Origin: Alcanivorax sp. DP30
Lineage (GTDB): Bacteria; Pseudomonadota; Gammaproteobacteria; Pseudomonadales; Alcanivoracaceae
Direction of reading: 5' to 3'
Assembly (NCBI RefSeq): GCF_009882945.1
Contig: NZ_WTUY01000004.1
Location: 84,832-148,831, forward strand
Length of the DNA stretch: 64,000 nt
Shown here: piece after piece, positions 37,237 to 46,921 of the stretch
How positions within the stretch are numbered: the stretch's first letter is position 1
Layout: the number at the start of each line of letters is the position of its first letter
Made by a program: the position numbers and the translations under genes
Notes under the pieces: generated by a model
Database searches by the model: none
Told to the model about the DNA's origin: nothing
What the model saw: only the letters and a program-made list of their open reading frames with translations

Positions 37237-38403
37237 ATGCCACCTCTCCCTCCCAACATCATGCAAGGACGCTGGCTACGTTGGTGGTTGACCCTTTCAT
37301 TTACGGTCATGTTCACCGGCACCTTCCTGTTCCACTCCCGCATCGGTCTGCTCAATGTCCTGGACGTACTGTTCTTTCTGCCGTCCCTGACCCTGCTGAC
37401 CCGGGCCATGGTCAGTGGCGACCACCGGCTGCTGACCTCGCCGTTACTGGTGCCGTTTTACCTGCTGCTGGGCTGGGCGTTGCTGAGCATGGCCTGGGCC
37501 GAAGACCCCAACACCTCACGCACCGTCCGGGGCGTGGTGCAACTGCTGGTCATGGTCGGTATTTTCCGCTGGCTGCACCTGTATTTCCGCAACACCTTCA
37601 AGCAAGCGCTGGCCAACGGCGCCCTTTGCGCCATGATCGTGGCGGCCATGGTAACGGTCAGCTATTACACCACCCAGCCACTTAACAGCCCCCTTTTCAG
37701 TGAGCCGGCCAACCTGATCTTCCGGTTACCGTCTCTGGATCCCTCTCTGGCCCTGATGGCCATGGTCACCCCCACTTTTATTCTTCTCGCGCTTGGCATG
37801 GAAGAAGGCGCCGGCGGCAAGGGCGGGCGCCGGCTGGCCGGTGCGGCCATGGGCGTGATCTTTATTGGCCTGGTGTCGTTCCCCCTCGGGTTAATGAGCC
37901 TGGCACTGGCTATTGCCTGGCTGGTCAGCCGTTCCTCCAGGCCCTGGCTGACCGTGATCCCGGTACTTGCCGCACTCTACCTGATGGTTCAGGGCGGCAC
38001 TGATGTGACCATCGACCGTTATTTCCTGCATCCATTGATAGGGAACGGCCTCAATCAGGAAAGCCTGAACGGCATCCTTGCCCGGGACGGCGATCAGCTC
38101 ATCGAGCTGGCTCACCCCCGTAACCTGTTCCTGCTGTTGATTCACAGCCTGGGGCTGGTGGGCCTGATCCTGTTTATCGCCAGCTGGGCCAGCCCACTGG
38201 CCGCCTTGCTGCAGCGGGAAGATTTTCAGGGCTCACGGGGTGCCTACACCATTGCCGTCGTCCCCTGCCTGTGCATGGCCTTTGCCGCTGGCACCTACCT
38301 GCTGGTGCCGTTTCACGCCAGCTGGATGAGCCTGTGGGTGCCGCTGGCACTACTCATGGCACGCCTGTGTGAGCGCCCTTCCGCCCAGCCCTCCATCCGA
38401 TAA
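37237..38403 (+). CDS. O-antigen-ligase-like membrane protein (1)
   Basis: A 388-residue polytopic protein with about 10-12 helices and a short periplasmic loop near residues 255-290, typical of the WaaL/O-antigen polymerase superfamily. Motifs are weak (HPLIGNGLNQES; LIHSLGLVGLILF). The next gene, for an LpxL-like enzyme, begins 15 bases later. Whether it ligates O-antigen, polymerises, or transfers another glycan cannot be told. Confidence 0.75.
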   Translation: MPPLPPNIMQGRWLRWWLTLSFTVMFTGTFLFHSRIGLLNVLDVLFFLPSLTLLTRAMVSGDHRLLTSPLLVPFYLLLGWALLSMAWAEDPNTSRTVRGVVQLLVMVGIFRWLHLYFRNTFKQALANGALCAMIVAAMVTVSYYTTQPLNSPLFSEPANLIFRLPSLDPSLALMAMVTPTFILLALGMEEGAGGKGGRRLAGAAMGVIFIGLVSFPLGLMSLALAIAWLVSRSSRPWLTVIPVLAALYLMVQGGTDVTIDRYFLHPLIGNGLNQESLNGILARDGDQLIELAHPRNLFLLLIHSLGLVGLILFIASWASPLAALLQREDFQGSRGAYTIAVVPCLCMAFAAGTYLLVPFHASWMSLWVPLALLMARLCERPSAQPSIR

Positions 38404-38417
38404 GCCATTGAGTTGAT

Positions 38418-39332
38418 ATGGGAAAAAGACGCAGTCGCCCCACCCGCCTGTACGACCCCCGGCTGATTCCAAGCTGGATTGCAGTCAGCCTGTTCTGGCT
38501 TGTCGGACAACTCCCCTGGGAAACGCTCCAGGCACTGGGGAGAGGCTTTGGCAAACTTGCCTGGCGATTCGCCAAATCACGGCGGCACATTGCCGAAACC
38601 AATATACGCCTCTGCTTTCCAGAGCTGTCGGCGGAACAACAACAGGACCTGGCCCGCAAGGCCGTTATCAGCACCGGGGAAGCCATTCTGGAAATGGCGG
38701 GAAGCTATAACAACCACCGGATAGACTTGAATAAACGATCCATTTTCAAGGGCGTGGAATATATTTCCCAGGCCCAGCGGGAAGGGAAAGGCGTTCTGCT
38801 TCTTGGCATGCACTTCAACAGTATCGATTCCTGTGCCCGCATGCTGGCAGCCAAACTGGACCTCTATGCGGTCTATCGCCCCAATGACAATCCTGTTATC
38901 GACCGGCTGATTAACCAGGGGCGGCAGCGCTACGTCAAAGGCATTATTGACCGTGCGGATATTCGCCAGATGATACGCAGGCTCCGTAAGGGCGAGGTAA
39001 TCTGGTACGCCCCGGACCAGGACTACGGCACCGCCCACGCGGTGTTCGCTCCCTTCTTCGGTGTGCCCGCGGCCACCATTACCGCCACCTCACGGCTGGC
39101 GCGCATGGGCAAGGCAGCCGTGATTCCCTGCGCCCACTACCGCCTGCCCCACGGGCAGTTTGTGATCGAATTCGGTCCGGCACTGGAAAATTTCCCAGGC
39201 GATGACGACATGCAGGATACCGCCCGTATCAACCAGACCATTGAGCACTATGTGCGCAAGCAGCCGGAGCAATATCTGTGGGTACACAAGCGCTTCAAGC
39301 ATCAACCTCCGGGCCAGGCCAAACCCTACTGA
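38418..39332 (+). CDS. Lipid A biosynthesis acyltransferase (LpxL/HtrB family)
   Basis: A 304-residue late acyltransferase with a single N-terminal anchor. The catalytic H-x4-D reads HFNSID, followed by VYRPNDNP and the conserved APDQDYG...FAPFFGVPAATITATSRLA. It adds a secondary acyl chain to Kdo2-lipid IVA. Its stop overlaps the next ATG (TGATG). LpxL and LpxM cannot be separated by eye. Confidence 0.9.
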   Translation: MGKRRSRPTRLYDPRLIPSWIAVSLFWLVGQLPWETLQALGRGFGKLAWRFAKSRRHIAETNIRLCFPELSAEQQQDLARKAVISTGEAILEMAGSYNNHRIDLNKRSIFKGVEYISQAQREGKGVLLLGMHFNSIDSCARMLAAKLDLYAVYRPNDNPVIDRLINQGRQRYVKGIIDRADIRQMIRRLRKGEVIWYAPDQDYGTAHAVFAPFFGVPAATITATSRLARMGKAAVIPCAHYRLPHGQFVIEFGPALENFPGDDDMQDTARINQTIEHYVRKQPEQYLWVHKRFKHQPPGQAKPY

Positions 39333-40498
39333 TGACGGCGCAATCCCCTAGTACCACTGAGCGTGTATTTTCTGGCTGGCTGGTCATCGGACTGGTGCTT
39401 TACCTGTGTGGCTTCTATCTTGCGCCCTCCAGCAAGGCGCAATATCTGACCCTCTACATCGGGCTTATTCTACCTGCCCTGTACTTCACCCTGTTTCATT
39501 TCCGGCGCTATTATCTTGATGATCAGCGCTCGTTGCTTTGGGTCGCGCTGATCACCATTGCTCTGTATTTGCCCAGCATGTGGGTAGACGGCGATGTAGT
39601 CGACACCCTGCGCAAGAACCTGAAATGCGTGATTTTCGTGATCAGTCTGGCGGTAGCCATACGGCATCTGCAACTCGATCACCCCGCTCTCTCACAGCGT
39701 TTTCCTTCCATCATTCTGGCGGTCAGTAGCGTGGCGCTACTGCTGTTTTATATCGTCCTCGCTCGCGAGGGCCTGCAGAAAGACGGCAATCTCGGCATGG
39801 GCAATCTCGGTGACAACCCCAACGAGACCGGCCTTGCACTGTCAGTGGGCTTCCTGATCCTGGCCACCTCCCTGATCACCAAAACCCGACTCGTCAGCTA
39901 TCTGCTGGCCTCCGCTTTTCTTGTCGCCATTATGCTGGCCAACAGCCGAGCCGCCATGCTTGGGCTGGCCATCAGCCTGCCTTTTGCCGTGCTTTTTCAA
40001 AAGGGCTACAGCAAGCTGGCGATCGGCTATCTTCTCTGCTGTCTGTTAGGCGCGCTGGCCATCGTCGGCCTTATGCTTGCCGGCTATCTGGATGCGGAAC
40101 GATTACTCAGCAAACGGCCATCGTTGTGGGGGGAATTTCTCTCCCACTTTACCAACTTCCATCCGCTGTGGGGCAGCGGACTATCCGGAGGCGTGACCGT
40201 CTTTTCGGAAGTACAGGGCAAGAAGCTGGAGCCCCATAGCCTGTTTTTTGCGTTGTTATTACGCGGAGGGTTGTTGGCTGCCGGCATTTTCATGGCCCTG
40301 CTCGCATTGACGATCGTCCGGCATGGACGCAAGGCCTCCCCTCACAGCATCTGGCTCTATATACTACTGTTCGGCTTGGTCACCCAGTTTTTTGAAGGGG
40401 TCTACCCTGTCAGACCCCCCAACAGTTTCTGGTTATATACCTGGCTACCCATACTCATGATTCTGCTCAAGGCCAACAAAAAGCATGTCCAACCCTGA
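39332..40498 (+). CDS. O-antigen-ligase-like membrane protein (2), WaaL candidate
   Basis: A 388-residue polytopic membrane protein. It has the Wzy_C/WaaL-type central segment (NLGDNPNETGLALSVG; ANSRAAMLGLAISLPFA) and a large periplasmic loop with HPLWGSGLSGG. It is the more typical of the two ligase-like proteins here. ATG at 39332 overlaps the acyltransferase stop; the longer frame from 39278 lies inside that gene. Confidence 0.8.
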   Translation: MTAQSPSTTERVFSGWLVIGLVLYLCGFYLAPSSKAQYLTLYIGLILPALYFTLFHFRRYYLDDQRSLLWVALITIALYLPSMWVDGDVVDTLRKNLKCVIFVISLAVAIRHLQLDHPALSQRFPSIILAVSSVALLLFYIVLAREGLQKDGNLGMGNLGDNPNETGLALSVGFLILATSLITKTRLVSYLLASAFLVAIMLANSRAAMLGLAISLPFAVLFQKGYSKLAIGYLLCCLLGALAIVGLMLAGYLDAERLLSKRPSLWGEFLSHFTNFHPLWGSGLSGGVTVFSEVQGKKLEPHSLFFALLLRGGLLAAGIFMALLALTIVRHGRKASPHSIWLYILLFGLVTQFFEGVYPVRPPNSFWLYTWLPILMILLKANKKHVQP

Positions 40499-41261
40499 AC
40501 AACCGTATAACGTGCTGGGTATCGCCCAGCCAACGGAGACAGAACGTCGACATCATCTTGATGAGATGCTGTCCGGGCTGGGTATGCATTACGAGCTGGT
40601 CAAAACCTCACCTCCGGTTCACCAGAACCGCTGGCAGGAAGTCGGCTTCAATCACCAAAAATCCCTGGCCATGATCGGCCGCGACCTCAGCCCTGGCGAG
40701 ATCGGTTGCTTCCTCAGCCACCGCAATGCCTGGGTGGCCGCCGCCGAGTCAGCCAAGCCATCGCTGATTCTGGAAGGTGATGCCAAACTGGATCCGGATT
40801 CCCGCCGGGTTACCGAGACACTGGCCGCCCGCCCACACAAATGGGAACTGGCCATGCTCTACTACTCCAAGTGCGTGCCCTCCGCTTGGTATCAGCAACG
40901 TCTCGATGACGACTTTATCCTGGCGAAGTTCGCCAATCGCCGCACCTACTGTCTGGCGGCCTATATGGTGACTCCGGAAGGGGCAAGAAAACTGGTTGAG
41001 CTCAGCCAACAGTTTTATCTGCCTGCTGACGACTTCGTCTCTGGCGGCTGGATTCGCAAGGATCTGGACATGTTTGCGGTGGTCCCCAAAGCCGCAGGGC
41101 TTTGCCAGGTACAATCCAGCAAGTCCAATCTGGAGGAAGATCGCAGCAAGCTACACAAACGACGCCGCAAACAGAAAGACAACACCAGCCTGCTAAGACG
41201 GCTTGAACTGTTTATCAGGGAATTCGGCCAACGTTACCGCCCCCCCAGAAAAAGCCTGTAA
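40485..41261 (+). CDS. GT25-family LPS glycosyltransferase
   Basis: A 258-residue glycosyltransferase family 25 protein. GEIGCFLSHRNAWVAA and LILEGDAKLDPDSRR match the family, with AYMVTPEGARKLVE towards the middle. In LOS-type bacteria GT25 enzymes add galactose or glucose to the core. It overlaps the ligase gene by 14 bases and is convergent with the minus-strand LPS operon eight bases away. Confidence 0.88.
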   Translation: MSNPEQPYNVLGIAQPTETERRHHLDEMLSGLGMHYELVKTSPPVHQNRWQEVGFNHQKSLAMIGRDLSPGEIGCFLSHRNAWVAAAESAKPSLILEGDAKLDPDSRRVTETLAARPHKWELAMLYYSKCVPSAWYQQRLDDDFILAKFANRRTYCLAAYMVTPEGARKLVELSQQFYLPADDFVSGGWIRKDLDMFAVVPKAAGLCQVQSSKSNLEEDRSKLHKRRRKQKDNTSLLRRLELFIREFGQRYRPPRKSL

Positions 41262-41268
41262 CCAAAGT

Positions 41269-41808
41269 TCAGCGATGCACTGAATCGGCCTCTCCGGTAT
41301 CGCCAAGATCCCGAATCACCTTTGCCGGCACCCCACCAACCAGGGTGAATGCCGCAACTGACCTGGTCACCACAGCCCCCGCAGCCACTACCGCACCATC
41401 TCCGATTTCCACCCCTGCGGTAATAATGGCACCTGCACCGATCCAGACATCGGCGCCAACCACGATAGGTGCCCCCGTTGTGCCCCGACGGCCCTTCTCA
41501 TTCAGATACAGGCTATGCTGGGCACCCTCGAAGCAAACACGGGGGCCAATCCGGCAGCGTTCGCCCAGACTGATCGGCGCTTTCGGGCAGGCAAAGCGTA
41601 CTTCCGTATTGATAAAACATCCCTTGGCAATGCTCACTGACCTTGCTCCGCCAATGGGGCGAAGTATCACCGGCCCATAGACGGTGGAACGCCCCTGCAT
41701 GTCAAAGCCTGCCGCCCTCAGCAGCAGCCAGCGAATCTTGTCACTGAACTTCAACCTCGGCAGATGATTAGCCAGCCCCAGAAACAGGAATTCACGCCAT
41801 TGCTGCAT
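41269..41808 (-). CDS. Hexapeptide-repeat acyltransferase (WbbJ-like)
   Basis: A 179-residue left-handed beta-helix acetyltransferase. Hexapeptide turns include [20 protein letters not shown] and [19 protein letters not shown]. It probably O-acetylates a core or O-chain sugar. It is the last gene of the LPS operon. Confidence 0.88.
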   Translation of the reverse strand: MQQWREFLFLGLANHLPRLKFSDKIRWLLLRAAGFDMQGRSTVYGPVILRPIGGARSVSIAKGCFINTEVRFACPKAPISLGERCRIGPRVCFEGAQHSLYLNEKGRRGTTGAPIVVGADVWIGAGAIITAGVEIGDGAVVAAGAVVTRSVAAFTLVGGVPAKVIRDLGDTGEADSVHR

Positions 41809-41810
41809 GA

Positions 41811-42587
41811 CTACAGCCCTCTTGCCTTGAAATAGCGACGACGCTTGCCAATAAAACGCAGCTTTTGTTCCAGATGTTTCCAGAATTCGGAAGAGTCAGA
41901 ATAGCGGCATGGAAAATTTTGGGGCTCGACGTCAGCCAGGCATTGCAGCCACTGATCATCTGTTTCATAACCATGACGAATAAGATCCTGAATCAATGCC
42001 GGGTAGCGCTCTATCTGCTGCTTTAGCCTGGGCAAATGCTCTTTCCAGCCGGCAATGCGAGAAAGATCCACCTCCCTGACTCCTCCCAGGGCGTTCCGGG
42101 CCTCTTCGCCGGATTGCGCCACTTCGTGAAAACGACTGAAGTCATGGTTTCGCGAAAGAAACGGAAATTTTGCTTCAATCTCTTCCTGAACCTTCATGGG
42201 ATCGCGCACCAGATCTTCATAGCGAAGCATCAACACCCGAGGGTGCGCCGCGATATTGGCCGCACCCTTTTCTGCCCGTTTCCACACCGGGTAATTACAG
42301 AAATACATGCCCGGCCAAGCCTTGTGCTGACTACAGATCACCGAGCGGGGATCACGCATCATGACGATCACATACAGATTGGGATCGCGCTTGAGTATCG
42401 GCGCCATCCACAACACATCATTGGGTTTCTTGGAAAGGCGAACCCCCTGCTTGTGGGGCGCCACCTTGAACAGGGTTTCCTCATGCTCGGAATGGCCCTG
42501 ATGCGGATAACAGGCCACCAGCATTTCCGCCATCAGGGTAGTGCCGCTGCGGGGACACCCCACCACATGCAGATTGATCGCGCTCAT
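41811..42587 (-). CDS. Sulfotransferase-family protein
   Basis: A 258-residue PAPS-dependent sulfotransferase fold. The 5'-phosphosulfate loop is [14 protein letters not shown], and the 3'-phosphate region is [11 protein letters not shown]. It may sulfate an LPS sugar, which would be unusual. It overlaps the glycosyltransferase gene by ATGA. Confidence 0.87.
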   Translation of the reverse strand: MSAINLHVVGCPRSGTTLMAEMLVACYPHQGHSEHEETLFKVAPHKQGVRLSKKPNDVLWMAPILKRDPNLYVIVMMRDPRSVICSQHKAWPGMYFCNYPVWKRAEKGAANIAAHPRVLMLRYEDLVRDPMKVQEEIEAKFPFLSRNHDFSRFHEVAQSGEEARNALGGVREVDLSRIAGWKEHLPRLKQQIERYPALIQDLIRHGYETDDQWLQCLADVEPQNFPCRYSDSSEFWKHLEQKLRFIGKRRRYFKARGL

Positions 42588-43537
42588 TTTCCGACCCCCC
42601 TGATACGAAGACGATCCCGCCAGTTAGTGGGCCGCGCGGTTTTAATCTCAGGTGACAATAACGCAGGCATCGCCCTGGCCCGGTCAGTCCAGGTATGCTG
42701 CCGGGAAACAAGTTGCTGGCCTGCAGCAGCAATCCGGGCCGCCTTATCCGGGTTGCCTTTCAGCCAGCTCAGCTTTTCCTGCAATTCCGGCTCGCTGTCG
42801 TAGAGCACCACGTTCTCACCTTCCACAAATCCCAGGGAAGACTGCTCAATAGCAGGCTGGCGCCAGGCAAGCAGAACACAGCCAGCCGCCATAGCCTCAA
42901 AATTCTTGATCATATACTCGCCAAAACCAATGTCCGCACTGACAAAAACCCGGATCTGATTCAGCAAGCGATTATAGGCCTCGCCGGGTTCCGCGCGCAG
43001 CAGCTCCAGACGCCCCAGCTTTTCCTGACGAAGCAGGAACTTCTTGCGGCGCTTGTAGACCTTGTTTTTCACCCGACCCACAAATGCCGCTTCATGGGTG
43101 CGCTCAATATCCAGCGGCATAATCACCGTATTGTCGTAGCCTTTCGGTAAATAACAGGCATCAACACCCTCGTCCCGAAGCTCTCCAGCCAGGGTCGCCC
43201 CGGACACGATAATCCGCACGTCGCCCAGATCCCGCAGCACGGAAGGATAACGGTGATACCACTCACTGGTGGAAACATTGTTCTGACACACATCATGGTC
43301 GAACACCACCAGTCCCGGCGCACGTTTCAGGCTGTGATAGCGCTTGCCCAGGCGACGCAGATTGGTATCTGCAACCACACGGTCATAGCCGCTGAAATCC
43401 GTCTCGTTGAAATAGGCTTCAAGGCCATGCTCACGAGTCACTTCCACATGATCGAACTCAAAGAACTGTCTGGCTGCCTGCCAGAGCGGCCGCGTCACCA
43501 TCAGCTTGCCGTCAGTGGATACAATCAGGGTTTTCAT
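42584..43537 (-). CDS. CgeB-like glycosyltransferase (Glyco_trans_1_2 type)
   Basis: A 317-residue GT-B-type protein. The C-terminal donor half reads FGEYMIKNFEAMAAGCVLLAW with ENVVLYDSEPEL, like the PF13524 group. The acceptor is unknown; the context says LPS core. It overlaps its neighbours on both sides by four bases. Confidence 0.82.
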   Translation of the reverse strand: MKTLIVSTDGKLMVTRPLWQAARQFFEFDHVEVTREHGLEAYFNETDFSGYDRVVADTNLRRLGKRYHSLKRAPGLVVFDHDVCQNNVSTSEWYHRYPSVLRDLGDVRIIVSGATLAGELRDEGVDACYLPKGYDNTVIMPLDIERTHEAAFVGRVKNKVYKRRKKFLLRQEKLGRLELLRAEPGEAYNRLLNQIRVFVSADIGFGEYMIKNFEAMAAGCVLLAWRQPAIEQSSLGFVEGENVVLYDSEPELQEKLSWLKGNPDKAARIAAAGQQLVSRQHTWTDRARAMPALLSPEIKTARPTNWRDRLRIRGVGK

Positions 43538-44961
43538 AGCCAGCTCTCTAGTGTTGCCTTTCGCTCATGGTAAAACGCGAGGAAATCCTTCTCGGCAGCA
43601 GGCGCCAATGACTCTCTGGGCTTCCAGCTTTTGAACAAACGTTCTCGCTGGTAAGCCAGCTCACGTGCCAGACGCCCACCGGGGTTTCTCTCCATGCCAT
43701 CCAGATCCAGTACCTGCAAAGCACCGTTCTGAAAAATAAAATTGGTGTATTTGCTATCACCATGGCTGAATCGCATCAGCTCCATAGTCACAAAGAAATC
43801 CGCCATCTGCCTGAGCGCCGACTCTCGCAACGGGCCACCCTGCTCAGAAATCACAGGCAGCATTTCGCCAGACACGTTCCGGCAGACAAGATATTCGCGA
43901 TCCTTGAGCCCGCCTTTGCGAAGGGACAGAAAACACACGGCCTGCGGGGTAGCCACATTGACCAGCCCAAGATAGGCAGCGTTCATCCACGAATTGCGCG
44001 CCCGGCTACGGAACTGACGGCCCAGCCGCTTCATGGCACTCTTCACGTTGTAACGCTTGATCACCAGGGTCTCACCCTGAATCGTCACACGTCCGACAGT
44101 TGCACTGTTGCCGTCCTTGAGCCGCTCACCCTTCTCCAGCAAGGCATCGAGTCCGTCAGCGAGCAACGTATCTACCAGCGCGCGATCTTCCCGACGAGCC
44201 ATCCCCTTCAACGCCCCGGCACCGACCGACACAAAGTCGGTACAGTCACGCAGGGATTTTTTTACCAGGCTTCTGAGTCGTTTTTCACGCACCTGACGCA
44301 GGGTGGCCACCAGCTCTGGCACAGAAATATCCTGCTGATAGCAGGCCAAAATCCTTTCGGCAGGCGGCAGGCCAAGCGGCGGAAACTGCGCCAGCAAAAG
44401 GGCCAGATTTTTTAGTCTGGCTTTGCGCGAAAAGCGCTCTGACAGTACGACTCCGCCGGCATCTATCACATGCCAGCAACCATCATGGAAAATAAAATTT
44501 TCAAGATGAATATCTTCTTGCATGGCACCAGCCGCATGCATCTTTCCAGTCAATGCCACCAGCGCTTCAACCAGCCCTGCCACCTCCCCTTCCGCCAACG
44601 TGCCAAGCAAGGCCTTTGCGGACTGCCTGCCCAGATGCTGCAGTACCAGAGCGCGCTCGTTGCCCTCGTCCAGGCTGGCCACAATCGCGGGAGCCGCCAG
44701 CCCTTTGGCCTTCAACCCGCGCAATACCAATTCTTCTTCCTGTCGTTCCGCTTGTGCCTTGGGGTCATTGGTGAACAGTTTGAGGATTACCTTCTGACCT
44801 TCAAAACGTGCGACAAAAACGGCACGACGCCCAGGAAAGAAACGCAGCAGGGCGATCACCTTGCAGCTGCGCTCGCCGCATTGCAGCAATGCCGGCAACT
44901 TCGGCTGGCGATTTTCCAGCAGCTCACTCACAGTCACTGACGGTAACGTTGCGGCCTGCAT
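43534..44961 (-). CDS. Tandem LPS-kinase-like protein (two kinase domains)
   Basis: A 475-residue protein made of two protein-kinase-like LPS kinase domains. Domain 1 (about 25-215) has the catalytic segment MQEDIHLENFIF and a metal motif VIDAGG. Domain 2 (about 285-460) has VIKRYN, FSHGDSKYTNFIF and VLDLDGMERN. Both halves keep the Asp...Asn and Asp-x-Asp/Gly residues expected for phosphotransfer. Homologues next to waaP in Pseudomonas are similar in position; two active sites in one chain suggest two phosphorylations of the core. Confidence 0.83.
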   Translation of the reverse strand: MQAATLPSVTVSELLENRQPKLPALLQCGERSCKVIALLRFFPGRRAVFVARFEGQKVILKLFTNDPKAQAERQEEELVLRGLKAKGLAAPAIVASLDEGNERALVLQHLGRQSAKALLGTLAEGEVAGLVEALVALTGKMHAAGAMQEDIHLENFIFHDGCWHVIDAGGVVLSERFSRKARLKNLALLLAQFPPLGLPPAERILACYQQDISVPELVATLRQVREKRLRSLVKKSLRDCTDFVSVGAGALKGMARREDRALVDTLLADGLDALLEKGERLKDGNSATVGRVTIQGETLVIKRYNVKSAMKRLGRQFRSRARNSWMNAAYLGLVNVATPQAVCFLSLRKGGLKDREYLVCRNVSGEMLPVISEQGGPLRESALRQMADFFVTMELMRFSHGDSKYTNFIFQNGALQVLDLDGMERNPGGRLARELAYQRERLFKSWKPRESLAPAAEKDFLAFYHERKATLESWL

Positions 44962-44963
44962 GA

Positions 44964-45809
44964 TCAGATATCCTTGCCCGGATGCTCATTGAACTGCAGA
45001 GGCAACCGCGGCTCCACTTCGAAATAACGACGGTAAATTTTTTCCGCTTCACGGCGGGCCGACTGCCACAGTTTTTCGTCCGCCAGGGCCTGCTTCAGGG
45101 GAAGGCCGGTGTAGCTTCGAATAAAACGCAACAGATCACGGCGAGTCAGACCAAAACGCGCGGTGGAAAAATACAGGCCGCCGAGGTCCTTGATCTGCCA
45201 GCGACGGGGCACCTTGCTGCGCACCTGGGAGCGATGCAAATCAATGAGGTACATGGGGCCCTCAACACTTTGACGCGCCACATCACTGACAGGCATTAGA
45301 AAGTGCGCAAGATAGAAGTCACGATGATTGATACCGGCGCCATGCATACGCCGGGCAATCCCCGCCACCTTGCCGATCAGGGCACGCTTGAACAGCACAG
45401 GCACCGAGCCTTCCGCTACCCATTGCTCGCCCACCTCTTCCAGACTCAAGGTACCCACCAGATCTTCAGTGACGATAAAAGATTCAATATCGGCGGGATT
45501 GACACCACGAGAACCAAACGCCGCCACCGTCATGGTATCCAGCCCGGCGGCGCGCACCGCATCAATGGCCCGCACTTCATCCATGGCACCCAATACCGGC
45601 AACTTGGCCTGCGTCAGGTTCTTGATGATCTCCTTCCAGCCAATACCCGCGTGATACTTGAGAAAATAGCTGCGTCCATTGCCGGCAAAGCGCAAGGTGC
45701 GGCGTCCCTCACGGGCCCGAAATATTTCACCTTCCTGCGCCGCCGCATGGGAAAAAGGATCACCCTCTGCCCATAGTGCTGCAATGTCGTCACGCAGAAA
45801 AAGTTTCAC
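44964..45809 (-). CDS. waaP: LPS core heptose(I) kinase WaaP/RfaP
   Basis: A 281-residue kinase. It has RSYFLKYHAGIGWKEIIKNL, the catalytic loop INHRDFYLAHFL and the metal-binding LIDLHRSQVR. It phosphorylates heptose I of the inner core, which supports outer-membrane integrity. It starts with GTG, overlapping the waaG stop (GTGA). Confidence 0.93.
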   Translation of the reverse strand: MKLFLRDDIAALWAEGDPFSHAAAQEGEIFRAREGRRTLRFAGNGRSYFLKYHAGIGWKEIIKNLTQAKLPVLGAMDEVRAIDAVRAAGLDTMTVAAFGSRGVNPADIESFIVTEDLVGTLSLEEVGEQWVAEGSVPVLFKRALIGKVAGIARRMHGAGINHRDFYLAHFLMPVSDVARQSVEGPMYLIDLHRSQVRSKVPRRWQIKDLGGLYFSTARFGLTRRDLLRFIRSYTGLPLKQALADEKLWQSARREAEKIYRRYFEVEPRLPLQFNEHPGKDI

Positions 45810-46921
45810 CAGGTAGCCTCCACCGTGCCGTCAATCGTACGCTCAACCGTATCCACCACGTTCTGCGCCAGCTGATACAGTCTCGGCGATTGCGCATAGT
45901 CCAACCCGTTTTTTTCCCAAACGCCGGGTAACGCAGGAACCATCTTCTGCAAGGTAGCATTCAGTGCTGCCTGATCGAAGGGTGAGGCAATGACCTCGCC
46001 GGACCCCGCCTCGCTGACATAACGGGCATAGCCGCAGGTATCCGTGGTCAATACCGGCAAGCCTGCCACGGTAGCTTCCAGCAATACCATGCCAGCACTT
46101 TCCCGGTAAGCCGGGTGCAACAACAGATCCGCAGCCTGCATCAGAGCGGGGACATCATCACGGGGACCCAGCACCCTGATGCGCTCACGGATCAACGGGC
46201 TCAGTCCTTTCAGATACGGTTGCGCATCATCATTGCCAACAATCATTAAATTGGCCGAGTCCGGCAAGGTCGCAAATGCAGCCAGCGCCCGGTCCAGGCC
46301 TTTTACCCTGAAACCAGACCCGAGAAACAGCAGCAAAGTCTGCGTTTCAGCCACATTCAGTTCCGCACGGATAGCCGCTCGCAGGTCGGCATGATTCTCT
46401 GGACGACGGCGGTCTTTCTCGATACCTGGCGGCAACATGGAAAACCGGTTTTCCGGCAAATCGTAATATTGCCGATACTGGTCACGCTGATCCTCATTGA
46501 GAAAAAGAATATGCGGACCTGCCCGCCCGGTGATGGCCTGCTCAAGCTTGAGGTATGTCGCATAGCGAGGCAGTTTTCGTACCAGTCCCGGCTTGCTGGC
46601 CACATGGGCCGCAAAGCAACTGTCCGCTGCAAAATACACATCCAGCGTGGGCAGGCGGTTAAAGCCAAGCACCCGGTCACAATTCGCCGTTTGCAAGTAT
46701 TGTGTCAGCGCGCGGGCAAACGACGCCATGCGCGAATGATTACTGCGCCCGGAAACAGGCAGAACCACAACGGTGACACCCTCAATGGCCTCTCCATCCC
46801 AATGGCTGACCAGCGCCACCACTTCATGGCCGCGCTGTACCGCCTCCCGGGCAACGCGTGCAAAGTCACGCTGCAATCCGCCCCAGGGAAAATAATGGTA
46901 GAGCGCCAGCGCCAGTTTCAC
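45806..46921 (-). CDS. waaG: LPS core glycosyltransferase WaaG (GT4)
   Basis: A 371-residue GT-B enzyme of family GT4. It shows the N-terminal YHYFPWGGLQRDFARVA typical of WaaG and the E-x7-E motif in YRESAGMVLLEATVAG. It transfers the first outer-core hexose to heptose II. Its GTG start overlaps the waaC stop. Confidence 0.93.
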   Translation of the reverse strand: MKLALALYHYFPWGGLQRDFARVAREAVQRGHEVVALVSHWDGEAIEGVTVVVLPVSGRSNHSRMASFARALTQYLQTANCDRVLGFNRLPTLDVYFAADSCFAAHVASKPGLVRKLPRYATYLKLEQAITGRAGPHILFLNEDQRDQYRQYYDLPENRFSMLPPGIEKDRRRPENHADLRAAIRAELNVAETQTLLLFLGSGFRVKGLDRALAAFATLPDSANLMIVGNDDAQPYLKGLSPLIRERIRVLGPRDDVPALMQAADLLLHPAYRESAGMVLLEATVAGLPVLTTDTCGYARYVSEAGSGEVIASPFDQAALNATLQKMVPALPGVWEKNGLDYAQSPRLYQLAQNVVDTVERTIDGTVEATW

